The notes: generated by a model not told the origin, from the sequence alone. Shown: positions 7,543 through 16,713, counted from the first letter of the stretch. The stretch: 23,614 nt of DNA from DUUI01 sp964627845 (GCA_964627845.1 CAZVKL010000016.1:1-23614), one strand, 5' to 3'. Numbers and translations are program-made.

Positions 7543-8931
7543 ATGAAACAAATATATATTGATGGACAATTTGTCGATAGTCACAACACAAAACATATCT
7601 CAATCATTAGTCCTATCAATCAAGAAATAATTGGTCGAGTGCCAAATTGTAATCAAGAAGATGTGAATGATGCTGTTAACGCAGCAAAACAAGCACTTAA
7701 GACTTGGTCTCAAACGTCATTAGACACACGAATTGAGTGTGCGAACAAGTTTGTTAAGGCATTAAAGGAAAACAAAGAAGACATTGTTAAGACCATTATC
7801 AATGAACTAGGTTCCCCTAAAAAGTTCACAGAACAGACTCAATTTGACTCGTATATCAATGAATTAGAAGATTTATTGGTGCGCGTTAAGACCTTCGAAT
7901 TTGTTGAAAAAAGAGAAGGGTATGATCTAATTAAAGAGCCGGTTGGGGTAGTTGCTTGTATTACACCTTGGAATTATCCGTTAGGTCAGATTACAAAGAA
8001 AATCATACCTGCCTTATTAATGGGCAATACGGTAATTTTAAAACCATCCACACAAACACCGTTGGTGGCAATCAAGATTGCTCAAGCAATCGATCAAGCT
8101 GGTTTTCCAGCAGGAACCTTTAACTTGTTGACCGGTAAAGGATCTAAGATGGGACAAATGTTAACCGATCATCCAGATATAAATATGGTCACCTTTACAG
8201 GTTCAACTGAAGTTGGGCGAAATGTGGCTTCGGATGCACTGAAACAAATGAAACGAGTTACCATGGAATTAGGTGGCAAATCAGTCGCTCTGATTCTAGA
8301 AGGGGCGGATTTAGACATCGCCTTAGACAAAACATTATCGAGTGTGTATACAAATTCTGGTCAGACCTGTTCAGCACTGACACGGTTACTTATTCCCGTT
8401 TCTATGAAAGAAGAGATTGAACAACGTTTAATCGAAAAAACACAACAATATCAAGTGGGTCATCCATTTAATCAAGAGGTTGAAATGGGGCCAGTTCAAT
8501 CATTTACTCAATTTGAAACGGTTCGAGACTATGTGCGTGAAGGACTTAAAGAAGGGGCAACCATGTTGATTGGGGAAGTGCCAAAAGATGTATGGATTAA
8601 ACCCGTTGTCTTTGTTGATGTGAAAAACGACATGAAAATAGCCCAAGAAGAAATCTTTGGGCCAGTCTTAAGTGTCATTACTTATGAGTCGGTTGAAGAA
8701 GCCATTGAGCTTGCGAATGCGAGTCGATATGGTTTGTCTGGTGGTGTGTTTGGACCAGATGAACAAGCGGTTGAAGTGGCGAAGAAAATTAAAACAGGCA
8801 ATGTCTTTGTTAACACAAAAGACAAAGCCCTTAATGTTCCATTTGGTGGTTATAAATACTCTGGAATTGGACGAGAAAATGGGATTGAAGGCTTAGAAGA
8901 GTTTATTGAACTCAAAGCCATTATTCTATAA
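7543..8931 (+). CDS. NAD(P)-dependent aldehyde dehydrogenase
   Basis: A 462-residue ALDH-superfamily enzyme oxidising an aldehyde to its acid. Visible elements: TPWNYP with oxyanion N144, the cofactor-binding lysine in LKPS (167-170), FTGSTEVGR (218-225), catalytic general base E242 in MELGGKS, catalytic C276 in NSGQTCSALTR, EEIFGPV (369-375) and the late NVPFGGYKYSGIGREN. All catalytic residues are present. The substrate cannot be deduced. It follows rpiB by four bases with a weak ribosome binding site, so the two are probably cotranscribed. Its stop codon overlaps the end of the convergent addA by six bases, with no terminator between them. Confidence 0.93.
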   Translation: MKQIYIDGQFVDSHNTKHISIISPINQEIIGRVPNCNQEDVNDAVNAAKQALKTWSQTSLDTRIECANKFVKALKENKEDIVKTIINELGSPKKFTEQTQFDSYINELEDLLVRVKTFEFVEKREGYDLIKEPVGVVACITPWNYPLGQITKKIIPALLMGNTVILKPSTQTPLVAIKIAQAIDQAGFPAGTFNLLTGKGSKMGQMLTDHPDINMVTFTGSTEVGRNVASDALKQMKRVTMELGGKSVALILEGADLDIALDKTLSSVYTNSGQTCSALTRLLIPVSMKEEIEQRLIEKTQQYQVGHPFNQEVEMGPVQSFTQFETVRDYVREGLKEGATMLIGEVPKDVWIKPVVFVDVKNDMKIAQEEIFGPVLSVITYESVEEAIELANASRYGLSGGVFGPDEQAVEVAKKIKTGNVFVNTKDKALNVPFGGYKYSGIGRENGIEGLEEFIELKAIIL

Positions 8932-11900
8932 CGCAATGTATTGATGAAGATTAAACGAGTACAAATACTGTTTAATCTTTTTATTTGGATAAACCTTAAC
9001 TAAACCTTTCAAATAAGAATCCATTTGTTTTTGATAGCGGGCTTTTAGGACATTTAAATCATCAACTAAATCCGTTTTATAGTCGACCATCATCACTTCA
9101 TCCTCTGTTTCAATGATCAAGTCCATATAACCATAAACGACTTGGTCATTCTCTAAATAGGCAATCGCAACTTCATGCTGTTGAGGGTACTGGTTTAGTT
9201 GTTGGGTCAAAGGATGTTGGTAATAATGGGTTAACTTTATTTGAATGTCTTGTGGAAGTTCATTCAACGAGTCTTTAGTTGATTCATCCATTAACAACTG
9301 GTGGATTAAAGTTCCATAATCAGTCGCAAAATGACTTTGTAAGTTGAGTGACAAGGTTAACTCTTGTTTAGGATCTAAAATCACTTCTTGACTCATTGGT
9401 TGAAGAGGGCGTACTTTCATGTCAACCGTTTCAACCTTTCGAAGAGTTGCTTGGATAGGATTAAGTTGAACTTGGTGTTGTATGACGAAGGTATCTGATT
9501 GAATATTAGCCAATGCTTTTAAGATTAATTTTATGTAATTATCTCCCGCCATTAAATCAGCTAATTGAATCTCATCAAAATCACTATCCAGATCCATATC
9601 AACAATCATTAAATGGTGTTTCGCACGAGTAAGGGCGACATATAAGTTTCTGATTTCTTCTTGGCTTGTTTCAATTTGTTTGTGCGTTTCAAAGACAACA
9701 TCATACAGATTCTTTTGATGGGTATTGTTTTCAAAGTCCATTAAACCAATTGATAAGCCTAAATCAGCATCCATACTGACTTTATTTTTTAAGTCTTGAT
9801 CTCTGTTATGAGATTTAAATGAGAAGAAATAAACCACAGGGTACTCCAATCCTTTAGATTGATGGACTGTATAGACTCTTACCACGTTGTCATCTTCACT
9901 GATGCTTGAGGCATTGCTGGATTCTAAGTCGATGGCTGCTTGAACTTCCTGGATAAAACCAAGCAAACCTTGATGAGGTTTACTGAGATAGTTCGATAAG
10001 CGTTGCATCAAAAGATCAATATTGGTCCGTTGTTGAGTATCTAAATGACGATGGTAATAATCATTGACATTTAATAGATGATGGACGAATGTTTGACTCT
10101 CCACTTGTTGATAGAGGGTCATTAAATTATTGAATAAAAGGAATAAATCGTGGTTATAATGTTTTAAATTTGTAAATAATGATTGGCTAGGATCAACAAG
10201 GTATAAATCGGATAATTGTTGCTCGGTGAAATTAACATAACCACTAAGTAAGACCCAAGTAAGATGATGGTTATTGTGTGGATCCATGATGAAGCGTAAA
10301 AAATGGATGGTATCTTGGACACTGTAAGCATGATAAAAGCCGTCTCGATCTTCAATATAATAAGGAATATTTAAATCGTCAAAGGCTCGTTTGAGCTCTT
10401 TTTTTCGTGAATGGCTTCGAATAAGGACACAAATGTCCTTAAAGTTAGCTTCCTTATTGTCTACTTTTCGTTGAATATCTTGACCAATAAAATAGGCGAT
10501 GCGCATAGCAGAAGAGAAAGAAGGCTTATTGAAACCGGAATACTCAATTTCTTGTTTGGAATCTAATAAGCGTATTTCTACCGGTTGCTTTATTTCTTTT
10601 TGAGTGGCGACACCTATGTCAACTTTATCGAGTTCATCAAAAGAAAGGGAACTTCCTTCGATGTTCATTAATTTCTCAAACAATAGATTATTAAAATGGA
10701 CGATGTTATAAGAACTTCTAAAGTTTTTAGATAAGTAGAGTGTTTTATTAAACTGATCTTGGTGAATCATGATGTTTTTCATCAACTCAGGCTTGGCATT
10801 TCTAAAGCCGTAAATACTTTGTTTAATGTCACCTACCCTAAACACATTGTCTTGTTTTGAAATTAAGTTGACGATTTCATTTTGAAAGTGGTTCGAGTCT
10901 TGAAATTCATCGACCAATATTTCTTCATAACGATTCTTTAAACTTTCAGTGACAACTCTGTTTTGGAGTAGTTGATAGGCGAAATGTTCAATATCATTAA
11001 AGTCTAATCCTTTTCGCTCTTGCTTTAACTGATTAAAACATTGGGTATAGAGCAAAGCAGCTTCCACCAATAAAGAAACATAAGGATAAGAAGGGGATAG
11101 ATCTTGTGGTTGGTAGAAATAATCGAGCGCTTTATTCGCAGACTTGATATATTCTTTTCGAAAGGCACTGTACTCTTGTTTTCTAACCATTTTTAATGGA
11201 ATGTTCATGGCCTTCATTAAAGATTGTAACAACAGTTTATTGTTTCGTTGTTTAAGAAATTGGTTCGCTTCAGTTAGAAAGAGTCGATGTTGTTGGAGCT
11301 GATCATAGAATTGTTCATCTTGTTTATCGGCTTGATAAAACAGGTTCTCTATCGTATCTAAATTCTTGTGCAGGGTGTCAATATGGACTTGTCCATAAAC
11401 AAAGAATAAATCTTGTATAAAGCTTGGATATGCCTCAAAAGTGGTAGATTGATACGTCTTTAATAATTGTTGGTAAAAGGATTGAGGGTCTAAATTGGAC
11501 TGAGCAACTTCAGCCAAGTTTCTAAATGCGACTGAAAAATCATGGTAATCGACAATTTTAAAGTTAAAGAAATTGAGTAGATTAATAAATGTTTCATCGT
11601 CTTTGTATACGGATAAAAGCTGCGTTAGAACCTGTTGGGTGGCTAGATCTTGAAGGACAGAAACTGCTTGATCGTCTAAAATATTTTGAGTCCGTTTTGG
11701 GTCGATCCCATTTAAATAACCAAATTCTTTAATGATGCTTAAACAAAAAGAATGGATGGTCGAAATTTGAGCATCGGCCAATAAGATAAATTGTTGTTTT
11801 ATCCTTTCATCATTAGGGTTCTTTTTAAGTTCTTGACCCAAAGCATTGGATAATCGATTCTTCATTTCTGCGGCTGCTTTTTCAGTAAAGGTCATGGCAC

Positions 11901-12054
11901 AGATTTGATCAATCGAGAGCTTGTCTTCTATAATCCGTTTAATTAAACGACCAATTAAGACAGTGGTTTTTCCTGCGCCGGCCGAGGCGGAAACCATCGT
12001 ATTGGTATGGAGACTATGGATAATGTCAAGTTGTTGTTGATTAAATTCAATCAT
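8926..12054 (-). CDS. addA: ATP-dependent helicase/nuclease subunit A (AddA)
   Basis: AddA is the UvrD/Rep-type 3'-5' helicase and nuclease subunit of AddAB, which resects double-strand breaks for RecA. The 1042-residue product is somewhat short (about 1200 is common). Helicase motifs in order: Q motif FNQQQLDII, Walker A SASAGAGKTT (about 22-31), Ia TFTEKAAAEM, II LVDEFQDSN (about 383), III GDIKQSIYGFR, V TVHQSKGLEYPVV (about 731), VI YVALTRAKHHL. The C-terminal nuclease has GTLIHQLL (about 916), GYMDLIIE and VDYKTD (about 991), so both activities look intact. Its ATG overlaps the addB stop (ATGA), indicating coupled translation. Confidence 0.94.
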   Translation of the reverse strand: MIEFNQQQLDIIHSLHTNTMVSASAGAGKTTVLIGRLIKRIIEDKLSIDQICAMTFTEKAAAEMKNRLSNALGQELKKNPNDERIKQQFILLADAQISTIHSFCLSIIKEFGYLNGIDPKRTQNILDDQAVSVLQDLATQQVLTQLLSVYKDDETFINLLNFFNFKIVDYHDFSVAFRNLAEVAQSNLDPQSFYQQLLKTYQSTTFEAYPSFIQDLFFVYGQVHIDTLHKNLDTIENLFYQADKQDEQFYDQLQQHRLFLTEANQFLKQRNNKLLLQSLMKAMNIPLKMVRKQEYSAFRKEYIKSANKALDYFYQPQDLSPSYPYVSLLVEAALLYTQCFNQLKQERKGLDFNDIEHFAYQLLQNRVVTESLKNRYEEILVDEFQDSNHFQNEIVNLISKQDNVFRVGDIKQSIYGFRNAKPELMKNIMIHQDQFNKTLYLSKNFRSSYNIVHFNNLLFEKLMNIEGSSLSFDELDKVDIGVATQKEIKQPVEIRLLDSKQEIEYSGFNKPSFSSAMRIAYFIGQDIQRKVDNKEANFKDICVLIRSHSRKKELKRAFDDLNIPYYIEDRDGFYHAYSVQDTIHFLRFIMDPHNNHHLTWVLLSGYVNFTEQQLSDLYLVDPSQSLFTNLKHYNHDLFLLFNNLMTLYQQVESQTFVHHLLNVNDYYHRHLDTQQRTNIDLLMQRLSNYLSKPHQGLLGFIQEVQAAIDLESSNASSISEDDNVVRVYTVHQSKGLEYPVVYFFSFKSHNRDQDLKNKVSMDADLGLSIGLMDFENNTHQKNLYDVVFETHKQIETSQEEIRNLYVALTRAKHHLMIVDMDLDSDFDEIQLADLMAGDNYIKLILKALANIQSDTFVIQHQVQLNPIQATLRKVETVDMKVRPLQPMSQEVILDPKQELTLSLNLQSHFATDYGTLIHQLLMDESTKDSLNELPQDIQIKLTHYYQHPLTQQLNQYPQQHEVAIAYLENDQVVYGYMDLIIETEDEVMMVDYKTDLVDDLNVLKARYQKQMDSYLKGLVKVYPNKKIKQYLYSFNLHQYIAL

Positions 12055-14546
12055 TGGTCAGCCTCCTTTTTTAAAACAAAGTCAATATCTGGATCAATTT
12101 CTAAATAAAGCTCGTCTATTTGAGAATAGCTTTCTTTATTACGCTGTAAATCGTTAAAGTAAAAATACTCATTTTCTTGAATGAAATTGGTTAGGATGCC
12201 CTGTGTAATACTGTTGGCTATAAACGCATAAAGCTTATTAAAGTATGGTTCTAAGACTTCTTTTGAATACAGTTGGGTTCGTTTTGGGTTTAAATATTCT
12301 TTGACTAAGGGGTCGAATCCTTTGCCACTCACAAGCTTTGTTTTTGTTTGAGGCGGGTTTAATTCAAAAGAAGTAGTGTTGAGTTTAAACTTGATGGGTT
12401 TGTCTAAGGAAACGGTCAGTGGGATGTAGTAGGCTCCTAAACAAACTTGTTTTAAGATTCGTTGAGCAACTAAGGCATAAGTAATCAGTTGGAGCTGTTG
12501 GCCATTTCTAATTTTATTTTTATCGAGCACTTTCTTAGAGGATTTATAGTCTAAGATGATAAAGCCATCGTTACTTAAATCAATGCGATCGATAATACCC
12601 GTAAAAGCAAGTGGTAATTCATCGAAAAGCTTAAATTGATTAAACTTATATTCTAATAATTGAGGATCTGGATAATACCCCGCTTGTGTCTCATAGTCTT
12701 CAAGGTGATTTAGTTTTTGAGCCAACAGATGTGCTAAGCGTTCTAAACTTAATTGGTAATGATTTTCTTTGTGGGGATAAAAATAAATCATTTGATCGAA
12801 GGTTGGTTTTAAGATGGATCTGATTTCTTCGAGGCTGCTATGAACATAGTTTTTACCTTGTTGTTTGATTAAAACTTCTAATACCTTATGGGAGAGTGTT
12901 CCAATACTGGCAACATCTAATTCAAAAGGGGCAATTGATTTGAGGTTGAGGCCTCTTTCTAAAAAATATTGAAAACTATTGGTTGTAAAGGTTTCTAAGG
13001 AAGAGACGGAACCTTTAATCACACCCTTAGCCATAAATAGCTGTTGGGCCGTATTAGGGTCAATGTTTGAAATGAGACTGTTTTGTCCAGAGCCTTGTTC
13101 AAACTTCCAAGGAGTTGCTGGGAGGTTGTTTAAAAACTCTTCGATTTCAAAAGAGGTTTGATAGGGTTTGCCCTGATAATCCATCAAAGGATAGGAGATA
13201 ATGATGTTTTGGGCTGATTGTAGTCGATTCATCATTTGTTGATGATGGAGTTGTATTCGACTTTCTAAACTTGGGAAACCACTAATGTCTTTGACGTATT
13301 CTTCATTGTAAAGTCCACCAAGTGACTTAAAACCTGGGAAGTTTTGTTGGGTCATCCCTAAAAACACGGTGAGATCATAGTCTTTGTTAGGGATATAAGT
13401 ACAGTCACTCACGACAATGGATTCTAATTTTGATAATTGTTTTATTGGTTTTAGTAGTGTCGATTCTAAAACGGATAACAGATTGTGGTCAGTGATTAAA
13501 TGGTAGTTTTCTTCCAACAATTGTTTGAGATTGTATAGATTTTGAGTTTGATTGGTCTTGGTTAACAAATTGAAGGCATGGATAATGGGATTTTCATTTT
13601 GAGCTGCCTTAAATCGTTGTACATAGCTTTTAGAGAGCTGTACTGCTTGTTGATATTGTTTATGTTGATGGTTCAGCTGATAATTAAGTTCACTTTCAAA
13701 GTTGTAATTAATTTCAGGTAAACCGTTGATTAATTGATTAAAATTGACATCGTGACGTTTGATAATGGTTAGAAAGCTGTCCATATATTGATCGTCAAAA
13801 ACATTGAGGGTAAAAAAATGAATGAGTGGTTCTTTATCTTGAGTATGGAGTGCTTTGATAAAATAATAGGCTGCTAAATTTATTGGGTTAATTTGAGTCT
13901 CATCTAAATAACTGACGTTTAAATGGGTCATTTGACGTTTCAATTCTTGGATGTAACTTGGATCACCGACTTGGATGAGAACATGGTTGTAATTGTTGAT
14001 AATTTCTAAAAGTCCACTTACTTCTTGTCGTGGATTGAGTGCTTTTTTGTATTTAATTTCTTGGTTGTTTAAAACGATGTTTTCTGGCACATGGATTCCA
14101 CATTTTTGAAACCGCAATAAATGATAAGGTTGATAATAAAAAGGGTGAACAACGACTGTGTTGGTATCAATTGATTTAATGCTCAGGTAGGGTCTTTCAA
14201 TTTGGTTGGCGATTGTTTTTATTAAATGTGTTTTCTCTTGGTCTAACTCATTGTTTTGAGGACAATCGTCTATATCAATTGAATAACGGTCTAATAAGTC
14301 GAGAAAGTCAATGGCTTGAATGATGATTTCTTCAAAGTCTAAAGCGTTTTTGAGTAATGAAAACTCATCTTTATGTTGATGAATAATTTGAGTGGCTTGT
14401 TGAATGCGCTCAATTTTGTTTGAATTTGGATAGAACACTTGATCAAAAGACATAAAGCGTTGATGAATCAATGGTCCATGTTTATTTAAAAGCGTGGTTA
14501 GGATGTTATCGCGTGCGCGCGCATCAATTATGTTTAGAGTTTCCAT
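12051..14546 (-). CDS. addB: Short-form AddB/RexB-like nuclease subunit
   Basis: Partner of AddA in the AddAB/RexAB complex. The 831 residues are well below the roughly 1100-1200 of Bacillus AddB. The C-terminal PD-(D/E)XK nuclease is intact: IGTLSHKVLEVL, FTGIIDRIDL, ILDYKSSKK (about 665) and GQQLQLITYAL. The inactive-helicase part is recognisable around SVSSLETFTTNSFQYFLERG (about 510-530), but the cysteine expected just before SF/PFxYF is Asn, and there is no C-terminal Cys cluster, so the Fe-S cluster of Bacillus AddB is absent. The N-terminus (METLNIIDARARDN) also lacks the usual P-loop. Assignment as AddB rests on the nuclease domain, the core motif and the coupling to addA. Confidence 0.88.
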   Translation of the reverse strand: METLNIIDARARDNILTTLLNKHGPLIHQRFMSFDQVFYPNSNKIERIQQATQIIHQHKDEFSLLKNALDFEEIIIQAIDFLDLLDRYSIDIDDCPQNNELDQEKTHLIKTIANQIERPYLSIKSIDTNTVVVHPFYYQPYHLLRFQKCGIHVPENIVLNNQEIKYKKALNPRQEVSGLLEIINNYNHVLIQVGDPSYIQELKRQMTHLNVSYLDETQINPINLAAYYFIKALHTQDKEPLIHFFTLNVFDDQYMDSFLTIIKRHDVNFNQLINGLPEINYNFESELNYQLNHQHKQYQQAVQLSKSYVQRFKAAQNENPIIHAFNLLTKTNQTQNLYNLKQLLEENYHLITDHNLLSVLESTLLKPIKQLSKLESIVVSDCTYIPNKDYDLTVFLGMTQQNFPGFKSLGGLYNEEYVKDISGFPSLESRIQLHHQQMMNRLQSAQNIIISYPLMDYQGKPYQTSFEIEEFLNNLPATPWKFEQGSGQNSLISNIDPNTAQQLFMAKGVIKGSVSSLETFTTNSFQYFLERGLNLKSIAPFELDVASIGTLSHKVLEVLIKQQGKNYVHSSLEEIRSILKPTFDQMIYFYPHKENHYQLSLERLAHLLAQKLNHLEDYETQAGYYPDPQLLEYKFNQFKLFDELPLAFTGIIDRIDLSNDGFIILDYKSSKKVLDKNKIRNGQQLQLITYALVAQRILKQVCLGAYYIPLTVSLDKPIKFKLNTTSFELNPPQTKTKLVSGKGFDPLVKEYLNPKRTQLYSKEVLEPYFNKLYAFIANSITQGILTNFIQENEYFYFNDLQRNKESYSQIDELYLEIDPDIDFVLKKEADQ

Positions 14547-14558
14547 GTTGCCATTATA
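14544..14558 (-). promoter_or_regulatory. addBA promoter, predicted leaderless start
   Basis: On the minus strand TATAAT (14558-14553) is followed by GGCAAC and then the addB ATG (14546-14544). The six-base gap puts transcription start on the A of the ATG. There is no Shine-Dalgarno, and no clear -35 is seen. Confidence 0.6.
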
Positions 14559-14594
14559 TCAAATAACATATGACTTTAAAAAGCTTGTTTAATA

Positions 14595-14620
14595 TGTGAT
14601 AATATTAAGGTATAAGGAGG
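14595..14620 (+). promoter_or_regulatory. Promoter and RBS of the 14628 gene
   Basis: An extended -10, TGTGATAAT (14595-14603), places transcription start near 14610, just before AAGGAGG (14614-14620 region). GGAGG at 14616-14620 is 7 bases from the ATG at 14628 and only 4 from an in-frame TTG at 14625, so the ATG is the better start. This promoter diverges from that of addB across an 81-base gap. Confidence 0.6.
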
Positions 14621-14627
14621 TCATTTG

Positions 14628-15926
14628 ATGTCATCAGTAGCAGTATTAAGTGAAGTATTAGATTCACGTAAGGGAGGTAAGAACGCTAAGTTCAATGGAT
14701 TCTTAGAAGATTACCTCAATTCAGATGCCCCGATTAAAGATGAAGTTAGAGAGTCACTACAAAAAGTCCTTGAAGCGTATCCAGATTTTAGAATTTTGAC
14801 GGACTTCCGTTTCAATGTCAACAAAGAGGCTATCAGTAACCAAATTATTCGCTATAAGGATGTTACCAAACTTCCTGCGAATTATTACGATCTAGCGTTT
14901 ATTCTCTATGGGGCTATTAACAATAAAGAATTATGTATTTTAGTAGCAGACGGAACACGGAATGTTGATTATTTTTTAGCGAAAGGAATGTATTATACCT
15001 TAACTGAACAGTATGGTATCTTAGAGGATTCGCGTCAAGAAGTGATCGTTTTAACGATGGCTCACTTAGAAGAATTAGCGGATGTGATTAATCAGTTTAA
15101 TAATGATCCACGACTACGTGTTGCGCCATTCCAAAGAAGTATTGATAAGAAATACTTTAGCGATTTTGAGGACTTACATAATCAAGTTACTGAAATTGCG
15201 ACTAACATTAAGGACAATGTTAGAGAAGACTTAGGGATTGTTAAAGATCGTTCGGTCATTATTTTTAGAAACATCGCAAGTTGGTTCTTATTTAAGAAGC
15301 TTTTATATGTTTCTTATATGTCTAATAAGGACTACCTAAATAACAAGGCTGAGGGGAATATGAGACAACATCGTAACAATGCGAAACAAATTGTTGATGG
15401 CGTTCCATTTGTTGCCTTTAGTGAAATGTGGCGTATGAAGAATGTTAAACCTACCGACGTTAAATCTGAACCTGAAAAAGATAATAAAGGAGGGCAAGAT
15501 ATGCCAATTAATCACCATGTACCAATTGAGTCTACTCAAGAACCACCAGTTGGAAATGAACATGAAACACCAGTTGTAGAGCCTTTAGATGAATTAGGAA
15601 ATCCTACGACCCCAAATATTGAGCCAACGCCAGAAATTGAACCGAATGCGCCTGTGGTAGAACCACAACAACCTCATGAAAAAGAAGAGCTTAGCGCAAC
15701 ACCAGCATTAGAGGATGAAGATTCTCAAAATGATCCATATCTGTCGACACCTGAGGTTGATACAGATACAGAAGTGAGTGATGATGCCGTCAATGATACT
15801 GTGTTAACGACACCAGTGGTTGATGGTGATCCTGAGGAAAACGAATTACCTTCTCAGGATAAGGATGTTCCGACTAAGGAACAAGAATTCCCATCAGATA
15901 CACCGCAAGACGAAGTTAAGCTATAG
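14628..15926 (+). CDS. Unrecognised protein with long acidic Pro/Glu-rich C-terminal tail
   Basis: 432 residues; I do not recognise the family. Residues 1 to about 275 look globular and mixed alpha/beta, with GGKNAKFNGFLEDYLNSD near the start, a hydrophobic core strand at ELCILVADGTRNVDYF (101-116) and a hydrophobic helix at IIFRNIASWFLFKKLLYVSY (211-230). There is no signal peptide; the 211-230 segment could be buried or membrane-associated. From about 276 to the end the chain is low-complexity, rich in P, E, D, T and V, without Cys or Trp, and contains repeated P-V-V-E/D-x motifs. A strong internal ribosome binding site precedes in-frame Met292. It diverges from addB and runs into exoA (4-base gap), so a DNA-repair role is possible but only inferred from position. 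Confidence 0.75.
   Translation: MSSVAVLSEVLDSRKGGKNAKFNGFLEDYLNSDAPIKDEVRESLQKVLEAYPDFRILTDFRFNVNKEAISNQIIRYKDVTKLPANYYDLAFILYGAINNKELCILVADGTRNVDYFLAKGMYYTLTEQYGILEDSRQEVIVLTMAHLEELADVINQFNNDPRLRVAPFQRSIDKKYFSDFEDLHNQVTEIATNIKDNVREDLGIVKDRSVIIFRNIASWFLFKKLLYVSYMSNKDYLNNKAEGNMRQHRNNAKQIVDGVPFVAFSEMWRMKNVKPTDVKSEPEKDNKGGQDMPINHHVPIESTQEPPVGNEHETPVVEPLDELGNPTTPNIEPTPEIEPNAPVVEPQQPHEKEELSATPALEDEDSQNDPYLSTPEVDTDTEVSDDAVNDTVLTTPVVDGDPEENELPSQDKDVPTKEQEFPSDTPQDEVKL
15486..15503 (+). promoter_or_regulatory. Internal Shine-Dalgarno plus in-frame ATG
   Basis: AAAGGAGGG (15486-15494) is followed, 7 bases after GGAGG, by an ATG at 15501 that is in frame with the 14628 gene (Met292). Initiation here would yield a separate 141-residue acidic tail protein ending at 15926. 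The match is as good as the best ribosome binding site in the window, that of the 18496 lipoprotein gene. It could be chance, since the codons encode K-G-G. Confidence 0.45.
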
Positions 15927-15930
15927 TTCG

Positions 15931-16686
15931 ATGAAATTTGTATCTTGGAATGTCAATGGGTTTAGGGCTGTGTTGAACAAAGGATTTGATGAGTTCTTTA
16001 CCAAGATTGATGCTGATTTCTTCTGTATTCAGGAAACGAAGATGCAGGAAGGTCAACATAGCTATGACTTTCTAGATTACAAAGAATTTTATAATTATGC
16101 AGTTAAAAAGGGGTATTCTGGGACGGCGATTTTGTCGAAACAGACCCCTTTGTCTGTAAATTATGGAATTAATCTAGAAGATCATGATCAAGAAGGGCGT
16201 GTCATTACTTGTGAGTATGAAGACTTTTTCTTAGTGACGGTTTATACACCTAATTCTAAAAGAGGCTTAGAACGATTGGATTATCGAATGATTTGGGAAG
16301 ATGCGTTTCAGGCGTATGTTACCAAATTGGATGAGATTAAACCCGTCATTGTTTGTGGAGACTTAAATGTTGCTCATCAAAAAATCGATTTAAAGAATCC
16401 AAGCTCGAACCGATTGAGTGCAGGTTTCACGGATGAGGAACGCTCAAAAATGACTCAGTTTTTAGATAATGGGTTTGTTGATAGTTTTAGATATTTACAT
16501 CCACATGATAAGGACCGATACACTTGGTGGTCTTATATGGCTCAATCAAGAGCTCGTAATGTTGGTTGGAGAATCGATTATTTTCTAGTTTCTGAACGAA
16601 TTAAAGACAAAATCATTAAAGCTGAAATACTGGACCATGTCATGGGTTCAGATCATTGTCCCATCTATTTGGAGATGGACTTATAA
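15931..16686 (+). CDS. exoA: Exonuclease III / AP endonuclease (ExoA family)
   Basis: A 251-residue member of the exonuclease III family, cutting DNA at abasic sites in base excision repair, often with 3'-5' exonuclease or 3' phosphodiesterase activity. Motifs: SWNVNGFRA (5-13), metal-binding E35 in CIQETKMQ, YTPNSKRGLERLDYR, CGDLNVAHQKIDL with the catalytic Asp and Asn, RARNVGWRIDYFL and GSDHCPI with D241-H242 near the end. All key residues are present. The frame extends upstream inside the previous gene, but the ATG at 15931 gives the standard family start. There is only a weak ribosome binding site and a 4-base gap, suggesting coupled translation from the acidic-tail gene. Confidence 0.95.
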   Translation: MKFVSWNVNGFRAVLNKGFDEFFTKIDADFFCIQETKMQEGQHSYDFLDYKEFYNYAVKKGYSGTAILSKQTPLSVNYGINLEDHDQEGRVITCEYEDFFLVTVYTPNSKRGLERLDYRMIWEDAFQAYVTKLDEIKPVIVCGDLNVAHQKIDLKNPSSNRLSAGFTDEERSKMTQFLDNGFVDSFRYLHPHDKDRYTWWSYMAQSRARNVGWRIDYFLVSERIKDKIIKAEILDHVMGSDHCPIYLEMDL

Positions 16687-16713
16687 CTCTCTACTTTTGA
16701 AGAGAGTTTTTTT
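16685..16713 (+). terminator. Rho-independent terminator after exoA
   Basis: AACTCTCT (16685-16692) pairs with AGAGAGTT (16701-16708) across an 8-nt loop, followed by seven T (16707-16713). A clear end to the 14628-exoA unit. Confidence 0.92.

Noticed and set aside
10164..10355. Short hydrophobic minus-strand frame inside addA
   Set aside because: A shadow in another frame of the conserved helicase gene, with no initiation signals.
14211..14546. Frameshift or truncation as the cause of the short AddB N-terminus
   Set aside because: A consensus -10 sits right at the ATG and a divergent gene starts 81 bases away, leaving no room for a lost P-loop segment.
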